A stretch of 64,000 nucleotides of DNA from Polychytrium aggregatum (lineage: Eukaryota > Chytridiomycota > Chytridiomycetes > Polychytriales), in assembly GCF_025602895.1 (NCBI RefSeq), contig NW_026516340.1, positions 1-64,000 on the forward strand, read 5' to 3'. Positions 1-11,132 of this stretch are shown piece by piece (positions within the stretch are counted from its first letter, which is position 1; the number at the start of each line of letters is the position of its first letter). The notes under the pieces were generated by a model. It had not been told where the DNA came from. It saw only the letters and a list, made by a program, of their open reading frames with translations, and ran no database searches. The translations under genes were made by a program, and so were the position numbers.

Positions 1-1244
1 GACCATCGCGTCCCTCGTCAGCATCGCTGTCTTCGCTGTCGTCGGTATCGTCTGGGTCTTCGTTGTCATTGACGCCATCGCTTTCTTCCCAGAGATCGTC
101 GCTGAGATCGCCGTGGTCGCCAAATCCGTCGCCGGAGAGGAACTCGTTGTAGAGGCCGTCCTCTTCATCGGCGTCGAGGGTCTTGCGTCTGAGCTCGGGA
201 ATGCCCGTGAGCACCGCCTGGGGCGGGGCAACAAGCCCCTGCAGGTTCTCGGGCACTTGGCCTTGATGAGTCAGGACGCCAAAGAGGAACCCGAGGAAGA
301 GGACGAGATGCATGATGGCGCTGCCGATGGAAAAGATGGACAGCAGGCAAAGGCTCGGCGGGTACCACTCGGGGCCCCACGGCGACAGGGACCATAGCAT
401 ATGCGAAAAGCGGGCAAGTTGAGCAGCCCAGTTGAGGAGCCGGACAAAGCGCTCGGGGGTAGCGGCCCAGCGGCTGGAGCAGATAGAACAGGCTGCCGGT
501 GCTGGTGTTGGCGAATTGCAGCAGCAGGATCGCAGGGAGGTGGTTGGGCTTGGCACTCGGCAGGAACGTCGCCCAGAACAGCACGGTGATGCTCTTGCGA
601 AGGGCAGAGAAGGCCAGGTTTTCAGGACGCAGGGCAGTTCGACCAATGACGTGCAGTGTAGCGGCAATTTGGTACAGGATGACGACTTGCGAACAGATTC
701 GTAAGATCCACGAACGGCGAGTTGGGTTGGCGAGCGACGATCGTGTCGTGTGCATGACAAGTCGGGTCGACGGGCCAGTCGAGGATGCCGAGAAAGGACT
801 CTGCGGTGAGCTGTAAATGATCGCGGATCCGATGGAACCATCGGCGTTGATGCAAAGGATCCGATCCGGGATCGAGCTTTACTAACCTGCAAAATACTCG
901 ATGGCCTGCTGGCCGATCCAGGACGGAAGCGTGCGGGCCGGATGAGCAGAGTCCAGCGGATGGTCGAGAGGAAAGCGAAAGACTTGGTCCAGCGAGCCGC
1001 CCGCATTCAGGACCACGTCCCAGGAGCAGAGATAGGCTTTGACGAGAACAATGACGGCCAGCGCCCTGGACAGATGTCTGGCGCAGAAAGCCACGGCCGG
1101 CGACGAAGGCAGCCGCTGCAGGACATAGAGGGCAGTGCTGAAGGTGGCGGCGGCGGCGACCTGGTTCTGGGGCAGCGAGAAGGTGAGATACCGGCGCGAG
1201 AGTTGGATGAGGAGCTGATGCAGCTCGATGATCCCCGGGGCCAT
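1..1244 (-). CDS. Unrecognised multi-pass membrane protein, 3' part, with frame breaks
   Basis: The start is taken at the ATG at 1242-1244 (MAPGIIELHQ). A first exon 1244-887 ends in phase 1 before a GTTAGT donor, and an acceptor lies at 811 or 801. The rest runs off the left edge. Downstream the same strand encodes hydrophobic helices (for example SITVLFWATFLPSA, and SLCLLSIFSIGSAIMHLVLF near 340-280), then a strongly acidic tail rich in Asp and Glu (about 150-10), which looks cytosolic. Two frame changes are seen: one between about 800 and 690, and one at a run of five G on the plus strand (455-459), where dropping one base would join two good open frames. These may be assembly indels, a missed intron or decay. 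I do not recognise the family. Confidence 0.5.
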
Positions 1245-1625
1245 GGTGCGGGTCGCTGGTTTGCGATGGCGATGGCGATGGCGATGGCGATGACGGACGA
1301 GAAGGGCGGTGGGCTCGTGGGAAGGATGGGCAAGAAAGACCCAGCAGAGGCACGGGGTCACGCCGACCAAGCGGATCTGTTTCTGCAACCAACCCAAACC
1401 AACCCAAACCAACCCAAGCGCCAATCCTGCCCATGGATGCGACCGATGCTCAGAATCAGCAGCCGTGGGAATGCTCGCGCAATCGTTCGCCCCCACGCGG
1501 GATGTTGTTCCCATTCGCCTCCTTCCCGTCTTCGTCATCATCTTCGCCCTCTTTCCCGTCGTCGCTCTCGACTTCACCCCCCCCCGGCGTCGCCATCCGT
1601 CCAGCCAAACCTGTGATTCTCGAAA
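1245..1625. promoter_or_regulatory. Divergent intergenic region (membrane protein / dipeptidase)
   Basis: This 381 bp gap separates two divergent starts and should carry both promoters. It holds a GATGGC simple repeat near 1262-1290, a triplicated AACCCAAACC-type motif at 1388-1412 and a pyrimidine-rich tract before the dipeptidase ATG. No convincing TATA box is seen. Confidence 0.4.
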
Positions 1626-4405
1626 ATGCCCTCCGGCCTCGGCTCGCTGCCCCTGTTCAAGATCTGGACGGCCCTGACCCTCCTGCCGATCGTACTGCTG
1701 CTTGTGTTCTTCTGGCACGGCGACGCTCGCCAACCGGTTTCTCCCCTTCCCGCCGACCATCTGGAGCGGGCGCTGAGACTGCTTGACCGTGTCCCTGTGG
1801 CTGATGGGTAAGGACCTCGACGAGCTTGGTTAGGATGCAGCTGCCTTGCTTCTGCCAATATTGGAGCAACTGATCCGGTTCTAATCCGCCGCCTGTCCCT
1901 GGCAGCCACAACGACTTTCCAATGAGAGTACGCATCGCCCGCAACGGCAGCGTCAACAACTGGGACATGACCCACATCCCAGAGTTCAACACAGGTATGC
2001 ATCCAGCAGAACACTGCTGCCACAGCAACCGGGGGCGGGTGAAGGCTGGGCACCGCGAACGAGTGCTGATCGTCTCGATCGAACGAGACACGGAGCGGGA
2101 GTGGCATAGAGGGCAAAGTAGCAGAAAGATGAGATGTGATGCAGAGGCGCTGACATTTTCCTACAGACATCCATCGCTTGAAGCAAGGAAAGTGAGTTGA
2201 AGGGTGTATGGAATAGAAGCTGGACCGCAACCCGCACCCGATGCTCCCAGGTGGACTGGTATTGCGAAGGACCTGGTTATGCGGGCAAGCGCTGCCGTCG
2301 TCCTTTCCCCGAACGACCGCGGCTCGATGTTCATGAAGCGCTGCCTGGGGCACCGAGATCGCACAAGGCCAGATCAAGCCCAGACTCACTGGCTACCTTG
2401 ATTTATCGTCGTCCACAGGCTCACGGTCCAGTTCTGGAGCGCCTACGTTTCTTGTCCGGCCCGCTGCTCCGATGCCTCTCACTCTGTCCTGCAGACCCTG
2501 GTACGGGCCTCATACGGTCGAGGGATCAGTTGCCAATGCAGCGGTTTGGTACCTGTCTGCGACTAGCCCGCTTCGTTGCGACTAACCCGTTTGGCTTCTT
2601 TGCCGCAGGAGCAAATCGATCTGATCAAGCGCATTGCGACAGAGAACAGCAATGTGAGCAATGCGCCCGCCGTGTGCTGTGGCTCTGAGCCAAGTGGTGA
2701 TGTCAACCCTAAACTTCACATATGGCCCGATGCTGTGTCCCATCCAGACCTTCGAGATTGCCTATGGATCGGCCGATATCAAGCGGATCTTTGCTGCAAA
2801 GCGCATCTCGTCGCTCATTGGTCTTGAAGGCGGCCATTCGATCGACAGCTCGCTGGATATCCTGCGCGATGTGTATGCGCTCGGTGCCCGATACATGACG
2901 CTCACTCACACCTGCAACACTCCATGGTCAGTACCTCCAAAGAGCCCATGACTGATCGACTCGAGCGGTACTCGCGATCGCATGAGGGTGGATACTCCAC
3001 ACTCCTCAGAGCAAGCTCGCCGGTGCCCTGTGCTGTGTTTGTAACGTACGCTTGCTCAGACATATCCCGCCGTGATGCACTACTGGCCATAATCTTCTGA
3101 GGGCTTTATGATTTGCTGACCGATGGCTTTGGCATCATCTGGAAATAGGGCCGACTCCTGTGCTGTGGCTCCAGTCCACGGAGGGCTGAACGAGTTTGGA
3201 AGGATTGTGGTACTGGAGATGAACAGGTAGGATCTGTCTTGCCGTTTGCTGGCAGAGCCGAAACGACATGCGCCTATCACCTGTTGTCGCGGCTATGCGA
3301 ACAATCGCACTAAATACAGCCTATGCACTTGATATGGCAGACTCGGTATGCTCGTTGACATCAGGCAAGTCCCCAGCGTGATACAGTCGCAGCAGCAAGC
3401 TGTAGTTGCCCAGATATGCACCATCGTTCGACTGCGTCAGGCCCAGCGCGGCTATTTCAATCTCACTATGGGGCCCTGCTCGCACAACTGACCTTGCTAT
3501 GGGAATCTCGAATCTGCATCTCGCCGTGGTGCACCTCGCACAGCCATGTCTCGAAGGACACCATGCTTCAGGTGGCCGCCATCACCAAGGCGCCCCTCTT
3601 CTTCTCCCACAGCAGCGCCTACGCAGTGAACCCGCATCCTCGCAACGTGGTAGGCGCCGATGAGCACACAGAGCTGGGACTGTAGTTGTACGTTTCCATA
3701 CGCCAAGGCGCCGCGAATCTGACGAGAACTGCTCTGCGACACGCCAGCCCGACGAGGTCCTTCGACTGCTTCCTGAACTTGATGGCATTGTGATGGTAAG
3801 AGCAAGCAGCCTTCCCGTCCCATCAATATCCGTATTCCAGTGGATTTAGTGGTCGCAAGACTGATGTGAAGCACTTCCCCGACCGTCGGTCCGACCAGGT
3901 CAACTCGTACCCTACCTTTGTGACCGGCTCTCGAGTTGCGTCACTCAGCGACATTGTGGACCACATCGAGTACATTGCCAAGGTTGCAGGCCCCCAGTAC
4001 GTTGGGATCGGAGCTGATTTCGACGGCATCGACGTGGTGTCTACCGGGTTTGAGGATGTCTCCAAGGTGGGTACTTGACTAATAGTAGTAGTTTGGTGTG
4101 GGTTGGCGGGATGTGCGCGAGGCGAGCAGCCATTCATGGACCTGAGTTCCAGCCGAGAGACTTTTGCATCTGATCGGGAATGGGTGAGCTGACCGGGAAC
4201 CCTTGGACGCTGCGATCGTCTCCTGCAGTACCCACACCTGGCCGCCGAGCTGCTGCGACGCGACTTTACCGAGGACCAAGTCGCGGGCATCATGGGCGGC
4301 AACTTGATCCGTGTCCTTGAAAAGACCGAGCATGTTGCGCAGGAGCAGCAACGACAGGGCATCAAGCCCTTCGAGCAGCTGATCGGCGACAGATCCCGCT
4401 GCTGA
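1626..4405 (+). CDS. Membrane dipeptidase (peptidase family M19, renal dipeptidase-like)
   Basis: This zinc dipeptidase hydrolyses dipeptides outside the cell or in the secretory lumen. Exons: 1626-1807, 1906-1994, 2167-2191, 2419-2500, 2609-2653, 2748-2926, 3149-3226, 3341-3364, 3544-3649, 3748-3795, about 3820-4066, 4229-4405. Residues 10-30 form a hydrophobic signal anchor ([18 protein letters not shown]). Zinc and substrate residues of the family are present in order: [39 protein letters not shown]. The usual VQFWSAYV and MTLTHTCN motifs are also there. The intron after 3364 has a GC donor (GCAAGT). The junction between 3795 (GIVM) and the GFSGRK segment near 3841 cannot be closed in frame with canonical sites, so either one or two bases are missing or splicing is unusual there. 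No GPI signal is evident; the C-terminus is hydrophilic. Confidence 0.93.
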
Positions 4406-4996
4406 AGTGCTGGAACTGGAGGGATGAAGGACCCTGGTGCCCTGCATCGGCAATACAACACTCGGCTCCCATCGCACACTGCACATTGCACATTGCACAT
4501 TGCACATTGCTCATCGTTTTGGCCCGTGTCACATGCTTGCCCGTCGCGCAGCATCCAAGCCCCGAGCCGGGTGGCGGTGTCGTCCAAAAGTGTCGGCCAA
4601 CTTCCTGTTTCAGCAGCCACGTGATTGCCTTATTTGGCAGCCGCGCCTGTGGGCGCAAGGCCAAGCGCGACGCTCTCGCTCTGGATGCGCTCTCGCTTGG
4701 GGGCCGCTCTCGCTGCACCGAGCCTGCGCCTCGCACGGCCCTCGCCGGCTCTCGCCCACTGTGTCGTCTCGCCCGCTGGCGCCACCCTCTCGCTGGCTTC
4801 TCGCCAGCTCCTCGTCCTCGCCGCGCTTCGCTGGCCTTCTTTTTGCGGCCCCTCGCCCCCCCGGCTCTCCCCTGCTCTCCATCTCTCCATCGGCTCCCTG
4901 CAAGTCTCGACCCATTCGCCAGTCCCCAGAGATCCTCCTCCTCCCCCCGTTCCCACCCAGCCGCCGCCGCCCCACCCAAAAGCCAGCACATTCGCC
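4406..4996. other. Intergenic: dipeptidase 3' end and light-chain promoter
   Basis: No gene is seen. The region contains four perfect copies of the 7-mer TGCACAT at 4480-4507, then a long C/T-rich stretch (about 4680-4990) typical of promoters and leaders in this window, running up to the light-chain ATG. Confidence 0.5.
4480..4507. repeat. Heptamer tandem repeat TGCACAT x4
   Basis: Four perfect head-to-tail copies of TGCACAT lie directly downstream of the dipeptidase stop. A related array of the rotated unit GCACATC occurs inside a septin intron at 56064-56105. Confidence 0.9.
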
Positions 4997-5425
4997 ATGT
5001 CGACCGACGAGTACCGAGAAGCCTTCAACCTCTTTGACAAGGACTCTGATGGCCAGCTGGACATCAACGAAGTCGGCACCGTCATGCGTGCCCTCGGCCA
5101 GAACCCCACCCAGGCCGAGCTCAACCAAATCAAGGCCAACTTCCAGGCCAAGGGCAAGACCCAGATCGACTTTTCCGACTTCCTCCCTCTCATGGCCTCG
5201 CCCCGCGATGCCAGCAACATGAAGCGTGATGTCGAGGCGGCCTTCAAGGTCTTTGACAAGGAGAACCTGGGCTACATCAACGTCAACCAGCTCGTCCACA
5301 TCCTCACCAGCGTCGGCGAGAAGTTGACAAAGGACGAGGTCAACGACATGATCAAGGCTGCCGACAGAAACAACGACGGCAAGATCACCATGCAGAACTT
5401 TGTTGATGTCTTGGTGCCGAAATAA
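4997..5425 (+). CDS. EF-hand protein, myosin essential light chain-like (Cdc4/Mlc1 type)
   Basis: A single exon encodes 142 residues, the length of S. pombe Cdc4 and close to calmodulin. The start is the ATG at 4997 (MSTDEYREAF), at the end of a C/T-rich leader. Four EF-hand units can be traced, but only the first loop (DKDSDGQLDINE) has a full set of calcium ligands. The second is collapsed, and the third (DKENLGYINVNQ) and fourth (DRNNDGKITMQN) lack the acidic residue at loop position 12. The segment RALGQNPTQAEL and the later TSVGEKLTKDEV are typical of myosin essential light chains. The likely role is binding IQ motifs of a class II or V myosin in cytokinesis or transport. A divergent calmodulin is the alternative. 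Confidence 0.85.
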   Translation: MSTDEYREAFNLFDKDSDGQLDINEVGTVMRALGQNPTQAELNQIKANFQAKGKTQIDFSDFLPLMASPRDASNMKRDVEAAFKVFDKENLGYINVNQLVHILTSVGEKLTKDEVNDMIKAADRNNDGKITMQNFVDVLVPK

Positions 5426-6373
5426 ATGGAAGGCGAGAGACCATTCTCCATTCCATTCCATCCTTCCATCCCTTCGGCTCCCGCTCTTGCCCTCCCCTTC
5501 GATATCCATCCCATTCATGCTCGCCCTGTAAAGACTTTGATGTGCCTCTCTATTTCCAACGACTTCTCGCCTTCCCTTTATTCCTAACCCCTGGCTTCTT
5601 TCCTTCCTGTCCAATATGTGTTGCCATTTCCCCCCATCCCTTCGTCCTTTACTCCACCTGCTTGTTCCTGTCTGTCCATCTGTTCCATAGCTGCCGTCCT
5701 TACGCGACTCTGGTGGATCTCAGATGGCCGGCCTCGACCAGCAGATCCTCGTCCTCCCCCCCTCTCCCTTTGCGCCTATATATATATATTCGCACCGGCT
5801 GTGTGGTAACGACCCTGTCCGTCGAAGCTGACATGGCACTGGCTTGCATTTTGCGAACCAGTCTTTGGCGCCAGATCTCGGGCCCCTCAGCACACATTCT
5901 GTCGACCTGTGTGATTGATTTCATCCTGTATACATATCTCGCCACCGCACCCTTTCCTCCCCGCTTGAACCCGACCATCTTCCCTCTTCTGTCCAGTGTT
6001 TCGTCTTTTCTCCCCCCCCCCACTCTCTTGTTCTTACTATCTTTGCAGCTTTGGGTTGTATCGTAGGCGCCCCCCCCCCGTTTCGATTCATTTGAAATAA
6101 ATACAGCGTTGCCAAAGTGAAACGGGACACTCCGATTTGAGCCAGGACTGTTTGCGAATGCCCCCTGGAAGCAAGGGAAGCGATATGCATCCGACCCACG
6201 GAGTCTCTGGTTCGCCAAGTACTTTGAGCAATTCATCCATGCCCGAGACTTCCTGCCCTGGTGATACTCCATATATACACCCTGGCAAGACTCGATCGGC
6301 ATCCGGCCGAGGCATGGAATCGTTCGTCAACGCAACTGCTATCAGCGATCGGGGCCCATCCACTGCCCCCTCC
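5426..6373. other. Intergenic between convergent genes
   Basis: This is 948 bp of mostly C/T-rich sequence between the light-chain stop and the transporter stop. It holds an AT dinucleotide run near 5779-5790, poly-C tracts near 6015 and 6071, and an AATAAA at 6096-6101 that could end a plus-strand transcript. Open frames here are low-complexity Ser/Pro/Leu and are not supported as genes. Confidence 0.5.
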
Positions 6374-8923
6374 TCACATCGGATGCACCAGCCCGAGAGC
6401 CCTTCGTTTATCCCGGCCTCGCTTCCAATATAGCGCGCACGACAGCAGCACCGTTACGGCTTGCAGACCCACAAAGACGATAAAGGCGCTCTGATAGCAG
6501 GCTGATCCAGAGCAGTTTTGCTGAGTAGCTCGGTCGTTGAAGTAGCCAAAGAGCATGTTGGAGAGGAAGATACCGACGGGGCATCCGATCAGGGTGAAGG
6601 CGCTGGCTGTGCCGTAGCTCTTGAATCCGAAAAAGTCCGCCTTTTTTCGTTTTGGCGAGGGATCGGGGTGAGAGAGCAGGAGGAGTCCGGTGAAGCGATG
6701 ATAAGACGATGGTGCCGTTCAGTGAGCCGCTCGATTGCAGAGGAGGACGATGGCCCTTGGTTGCTGGAAGGACTTATCACTCTCCACAGCCTTGAGACTT
6801 GCAGCACCCTCGACAACCTCGACCTCTGGGCTGTCGCTGGCAACCCACCAGCCTCGAAGCAGGCCCAGCCAACAGACACCCGCAGATCTATCCAGATAGA
6901 TATCGATACTCACGATCAGTGCCGGGAACAGCGAGCCCGAGGCTCCGTATCCAACGCCCACCATGACTGAGCATAGCATCAGGGCGCCGTCGCTAACGTT
7001 TCCTCCAAAGCCTAGGATGAACAGGGGAATCCATTGGATCACGGTGGCCACCAGGAGCAGCAGAGACCGGTCCAGCCGGAGGTACTTGATCATCACGTCG
7101 GATCCGCCCCCAAAGCCCAGGCGACCAAAGCAGCCGGCGATGGAGAGAATGGTGACGTGCGTGGCAATGCTGGAGGCGGTGTCGGTGTTGGGGTGCAGAG
7201 CCTGGACGATGGTGGCGACGTTGCTGTAGTAGGTCAGCCCCTGCTGGAAGATGCAGATTGTTGCATAGATGTGGAAGAGCGGCGATTTCAGGATCTCGAG
7301 TGGGGTCATGCCCTCGACCTCAGGGGCCGGCCCTGGTTTGGCGACCGAGACGCGTTTGGGAGAAGCGGTCATGGCCTCTGTGGGGGGCGGCCGAGTGCGG
7401 CTGAAGCGGGCGGCATAGGGCTCCTGGTCCTCGTCGTCGTCCTCGCTGTCGGGTTCTTGGTCGAGGTGCATCACTTCGTCGTCGGCGCCGAGATGGTGCT
7501 TGGAGCCCCACGGCGCCTGCTTGGTGGCGGAGAGCCTCGGCTGGATGATGTGGGACCGCTCATCGATTGTGTCGGTCGAGCCGATGTGGAACTTGTCTGC
7601 GACAACCACCTGGACCTTCTCGGGCCCTTTGGGTCTGGCCTGCTCGGCCATTGTCAGAGGCACCTTGAAGAGCGAGAATGCGCCTGCGATGCTGACAGCA
7701 AAGACCGAGACGGTGACGAAATGGAGATAGCCCGAGACGTCTTGGGCATAGTAGCTGGCGCGGATCTGGCTGTACAGTGTCGCAGAGAGAGCGTAGGCGA
7801 GCCCGAGACTGCCGCTGATCATGCCGCCGAGTGTGATGGGAAAGTTGGCCATGTTGACGGCGAGGGCAGCCATGTATCTGGTGGTGAGGATGGCAGTGGC
7901 AATGAGACGGTCAGGACGGAGTGGGGTTTGGAGCGGTGAGCATAACGACAACCTGACGGCTATACAACCGGGTGCCACCCCGAAAGCACCGGGTCTGTGG
8001 ATCGATGGCACTCGCTGCCGCCGTTTGAGTCACCGGCACACACTTACACCGCCGTCGATCCAAAGCCGCATACAAAGTAGTAGAACGCCATGGCACCGTA
8101 TCCGGCACCGCCGCCGGTGATGGAGCCGTCATAGGCCAGACTCATGCAAAGGAACCCGGCCCCAAAGGTGACTGCGCCCACGATCTACGCCCAGGGCCGG
8201 CGGGTCGGCGAGTCGGCGATTCCGGGTCGAGCGGTGCGAAACGCCGATTCCGAGTCGATTACGTGTTGCGGATGGGTTGTGGGAGCGTGTCAGGAACAGG
8301 CGGAGGCGGAGCGACAGAGAAGGTCAGCACTGATGGGTGAGTCAGATCGACGACATGGCGGAGGCAATGTGTCTCCGCCTCACTTTGGGTTGTCCCCATC
8401 GGCGCTGGCTGGGCTTTGCGGGGCTGCCCCTTGGGACAATCCAGGGATCCTGCGGCGGTCTGTCGCGAGGGCAGCCGAGCCTCAGATGCAAATGGCGGCG
8501 ACGCGACGACGATTCGTGGCGGACGCAAGCTGGATGAGGAGCGCTGACGCAGTAGAGAAGGACGGGTGGTAGGCCGGTGGGGTGGAGCCGAGCGGAATCA
8601 AGGCAAGCCAAAACAAAGCAATGCAACGCAATGCAAAACGGACAGGGGCCTACCATTGTGACGACCGGGCCTCTGGCGTCATAAATGGGGCCGACTGCCA
8701 AATAGCAGAGATACAGGGCGGCATTTCCAAAGGCCGAAATAAAGTTGACTTGTTGCGAGGTGTACTGGAACCGAGTCTCGAGATCCTCGCCGATGGACGA
8801 AAACGCAAACAGAGCACCCGAAACCAGCATGATCAGGAACCCTGTGATCAGGGTCACGGAGCGGAGGGCGATACGGGTGTCCATCGCATCGGCACAGCCG
8901 AGCGGAGAGAGTCTCCTGATCAT
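6374..8923 (-). CDS. Major facilitator transporter, nodulin-like/MCH1-type
   Basis: The predicted 545-residue polytopic membrane transporter has exons 8923-8654, 8184-8048, 7877-6914 and 6640-6374, all phase-compatible. The N-terminal half has the nodulin-like pattern: SGALFAFSSIGEDL in helix 1, then SAFGNAALYLCYLAVGPIYDARGP with the DxRG-type loop between helices 2 and 3. A long acidic cytosolic loop (DQEPDSEDDDEDQEP region) separates the two six-helix bundles. The C-terminal half carries LFHIYATICIFQQGL, GCFGRLGFGGGSD and a final ADFFGFKSYGTASAF segment, then a basic tail. Yeast Mch1 belongs to this group, but its substrate is not settled and none can be deduced here. An alternative start is the Met at 8884. 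The last acceptor follows an A-run rather than a pyrimidine tract. Confidence 0.88.
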
Positions 8924-11132
8924 GATGCGGGGGGCGCTGTGGGGACGTGTCAGGGGGTTCCTCAGGAGGATGTTACTCCGATCGGTGCGTGGGAAAGCAA
9001 TGTGGGGTGCCTGGCGCTCCACGAAATCAATATGCGGCTGGGCTGAGAGCGGGGGGAGGGGTTGAACAGGGCCTGACGCTGGAGGGACGTTCGGAGAAAG
9101 GTAGCGTCGGGCGACGGAACAGCGTTTGGAGCGCGGCGGATGAGCGTGAGAATTCGGCGGCCCATGCGATTCCCAAGATGGGGAGGAGCAGCCCTCGCAC
9201 TCTCGGAGCAGGAAGAAGCTGCATGGCCATCAGGGCCCTGGTGGTGGCTCGCTTGCAGTGCAGTGCAGTGCAGTGCAGATCAGAGCAGCACATGCCCGAA
9301 CCAGCTGGTCGCCAGGGGTTGGTCAAAAGGCATGATTGAGCCTGTGCCTGGGCCAGCCCACACTGCGGGATGGCGCCGAAGACAGCCCGATCTGCTGCTT
9401 GGCCCAATCAGCAAAGGGTATATCCCCAAGACAGAGCTGCGGATGAGGGGCGAGCCGCCGCTTGCTCCAGGGCTCCATGTGGCAGCCAGTGTCCGGATAG
9501 CCCGTCCCAAGCCGACCGACAGGGTCCTGCCGCTCGTGAACAGGGCCGCCTGGACAAGACCGCGCTGCGGCACAGCTGGACAGGCACACGAGCGGCAGCG
9601 TCCAGGCGCGATCGTTCTGGACGAACAATCGTTGCGTGGCAAGAGAGCGAGTGTTTCAGGTGCCTGATGCGCCTTGGTGTCCGCGGCGGCCATGCTTCGG
9701 TGCTCTGGCGACATCCTGCGGCAAGCAGCGGGAGCCGGGCCAGTGGGGCTGGAAGAACAGGAGCGGCCTGTCGTCCAGCGCCACAGAATCCATGCTATCG
9801 GGACCGGGGGACATGCGGAGCAGCGGGCGGCCATCTGCGGGCGGTGGTGGCGGGGGCCAAGCAACGACGAGGGCGAGGCGAAGAGCGCCGGGGACACTCC
9901 TGGCCGGGTGGTGGAGGATCCTACAAAGATCCCGCGAGGATCCCGCGGGGGTGGTGGGGAAGGGGCGGCACACCGCGGGGAAGGAGATGCACTGCGGAAG
10001 ATGGCTTGCAGAGGGCACGCCAGCAAAAGTCCCACCGACCGACAAGAAGAACGCCGGGTTGCCTGGTGCGGAGAGCCGGCCCAAGGACAGGCGCGTGCAA
10101 GGCAGGGCTGCGCTGCACGACGTCGACGCCGCCGCCCTTGCTGCCGGCATGGGCATTGCGAGGGCGCTCTTGTGCAGACAGAGGCAGACGCTTGCGGCCT
10201 TGCTGGAAAGGAAGGACTCGGTCCGTCCGTTTGTTCCTTGGGTCTCTGCTGGGACATTCGGTCGCGATGTTCTGGAGAGGCCGGTGCGATCGTGGAAGCC
10301 CGAGGCATTCTTACTTTTCGGTCGGCCGGGGCGACCGTTCCGTCCGCCTGGTTTGCCAGCACCGCCCCGGCCAGGCTTGGACCCGCCCAGGGAACAAGCG
10401 TCTTGCGGCAGCAGCGGCGACAGCATCAACGGCAGCAGAAGCAGAACCAGCAGCAGCCTCTATCGACAGAGACTGTGTCGCCTGCACAGCTCGGCCAGGC
10501 AGCGCAGAGCCGCCCCGACGCGCTCCGCCGGCACAACGCAATGTAAGGGACGCTGGCTGGCACGCCGCGATTGCAGCACAACTGAAACCCAACTCGACAG
10601 GCGCTTCTGCTGCGGACTTCGATCGAGCCGCCGCTGCCTTTTAAGGCATTTGTTTGTGCGCGCTTGCGTGCGATCCGCGCTGGCACACAGCCGCACTGGC
10701 CACGGGGCCGCGTTTGTGGGCGTTGCTGTCCGCTCATCCACACGCACCGCCGCGCCACGCATCCGAGCGCGTCCAGGCGCGTCCGAGCACCCCCACCGCC
10801 GTTGCGACAGTCGGGCCGCTGCAGCCACGGCTGCCGCCGGGATCGGTGGAGGCGGCCTCGCCGGGCCAATCACCGCGCGTCGCTCGAAAGAAATGGGCGG
10901 CCTGTGCTCGACTTTTTTCCTTTTTGCGCTTGCTTGTCCTCGGAAGCTTCCCTCCCACTGGCCCCTGAGTCCTCCCCCCGCCTTGGTCGCCCTCGGGCTC
11001 GCGCTGTCCTGCTCGTGGCCGCCTCCCGTTAAATAGCCAGGTCCGCTCCCGCCCCGGCTCGGCCCTCATCTTCCTGCCGCCGCTCCTTGCTTGCCCAACC
11101 CTTCGCTGCTTTCACTCTCTCTCTCCTCCAAA
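8924..11132. promoter_or_regulatory. 2.2 kb divergent intergenic region
   Basis: The region lies between divergent transporter and secreted-protein genes. It contains a GCAGT pentamer repeat at 9255-9278 and GC-rich sequence with long overlapping open frames on both strands (9280-11036). None shows a recognisable domain, consistent splice signals or balanced composition, so I treat them as chance frames. A TTAAATA box at 11029-11035 lies about 100 bp before the secreted-protein ATG. Confidence 0.45.
11029..11035 (+). promoter_or_regulatory. TATA-like box upstream of secreted protein gene
   Basis: TTAAATA lies in otherwise GC-rich sequence 98 bp before the ATG at 11133 and is followed by a C/T-rich leader, a plausible core promoter. 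Confidence 0.4.

Noticed and set aside
4610-5614. 334-codon frame antisense to the EF-hand gene
   Set aside because: It is the reverse reading of a well-supported gene and its C/T-rich leader; no independent support.
9280-11036. Long overlapping frames on both strands (up to 466 codons)
   Set aside because: Frames overlap in several phases, are Arg/Ala/Gly/Pro-rich, hold no domain or consistent splice signals, and lie in a GC-rich divergent promoter where long chance frames are expected.
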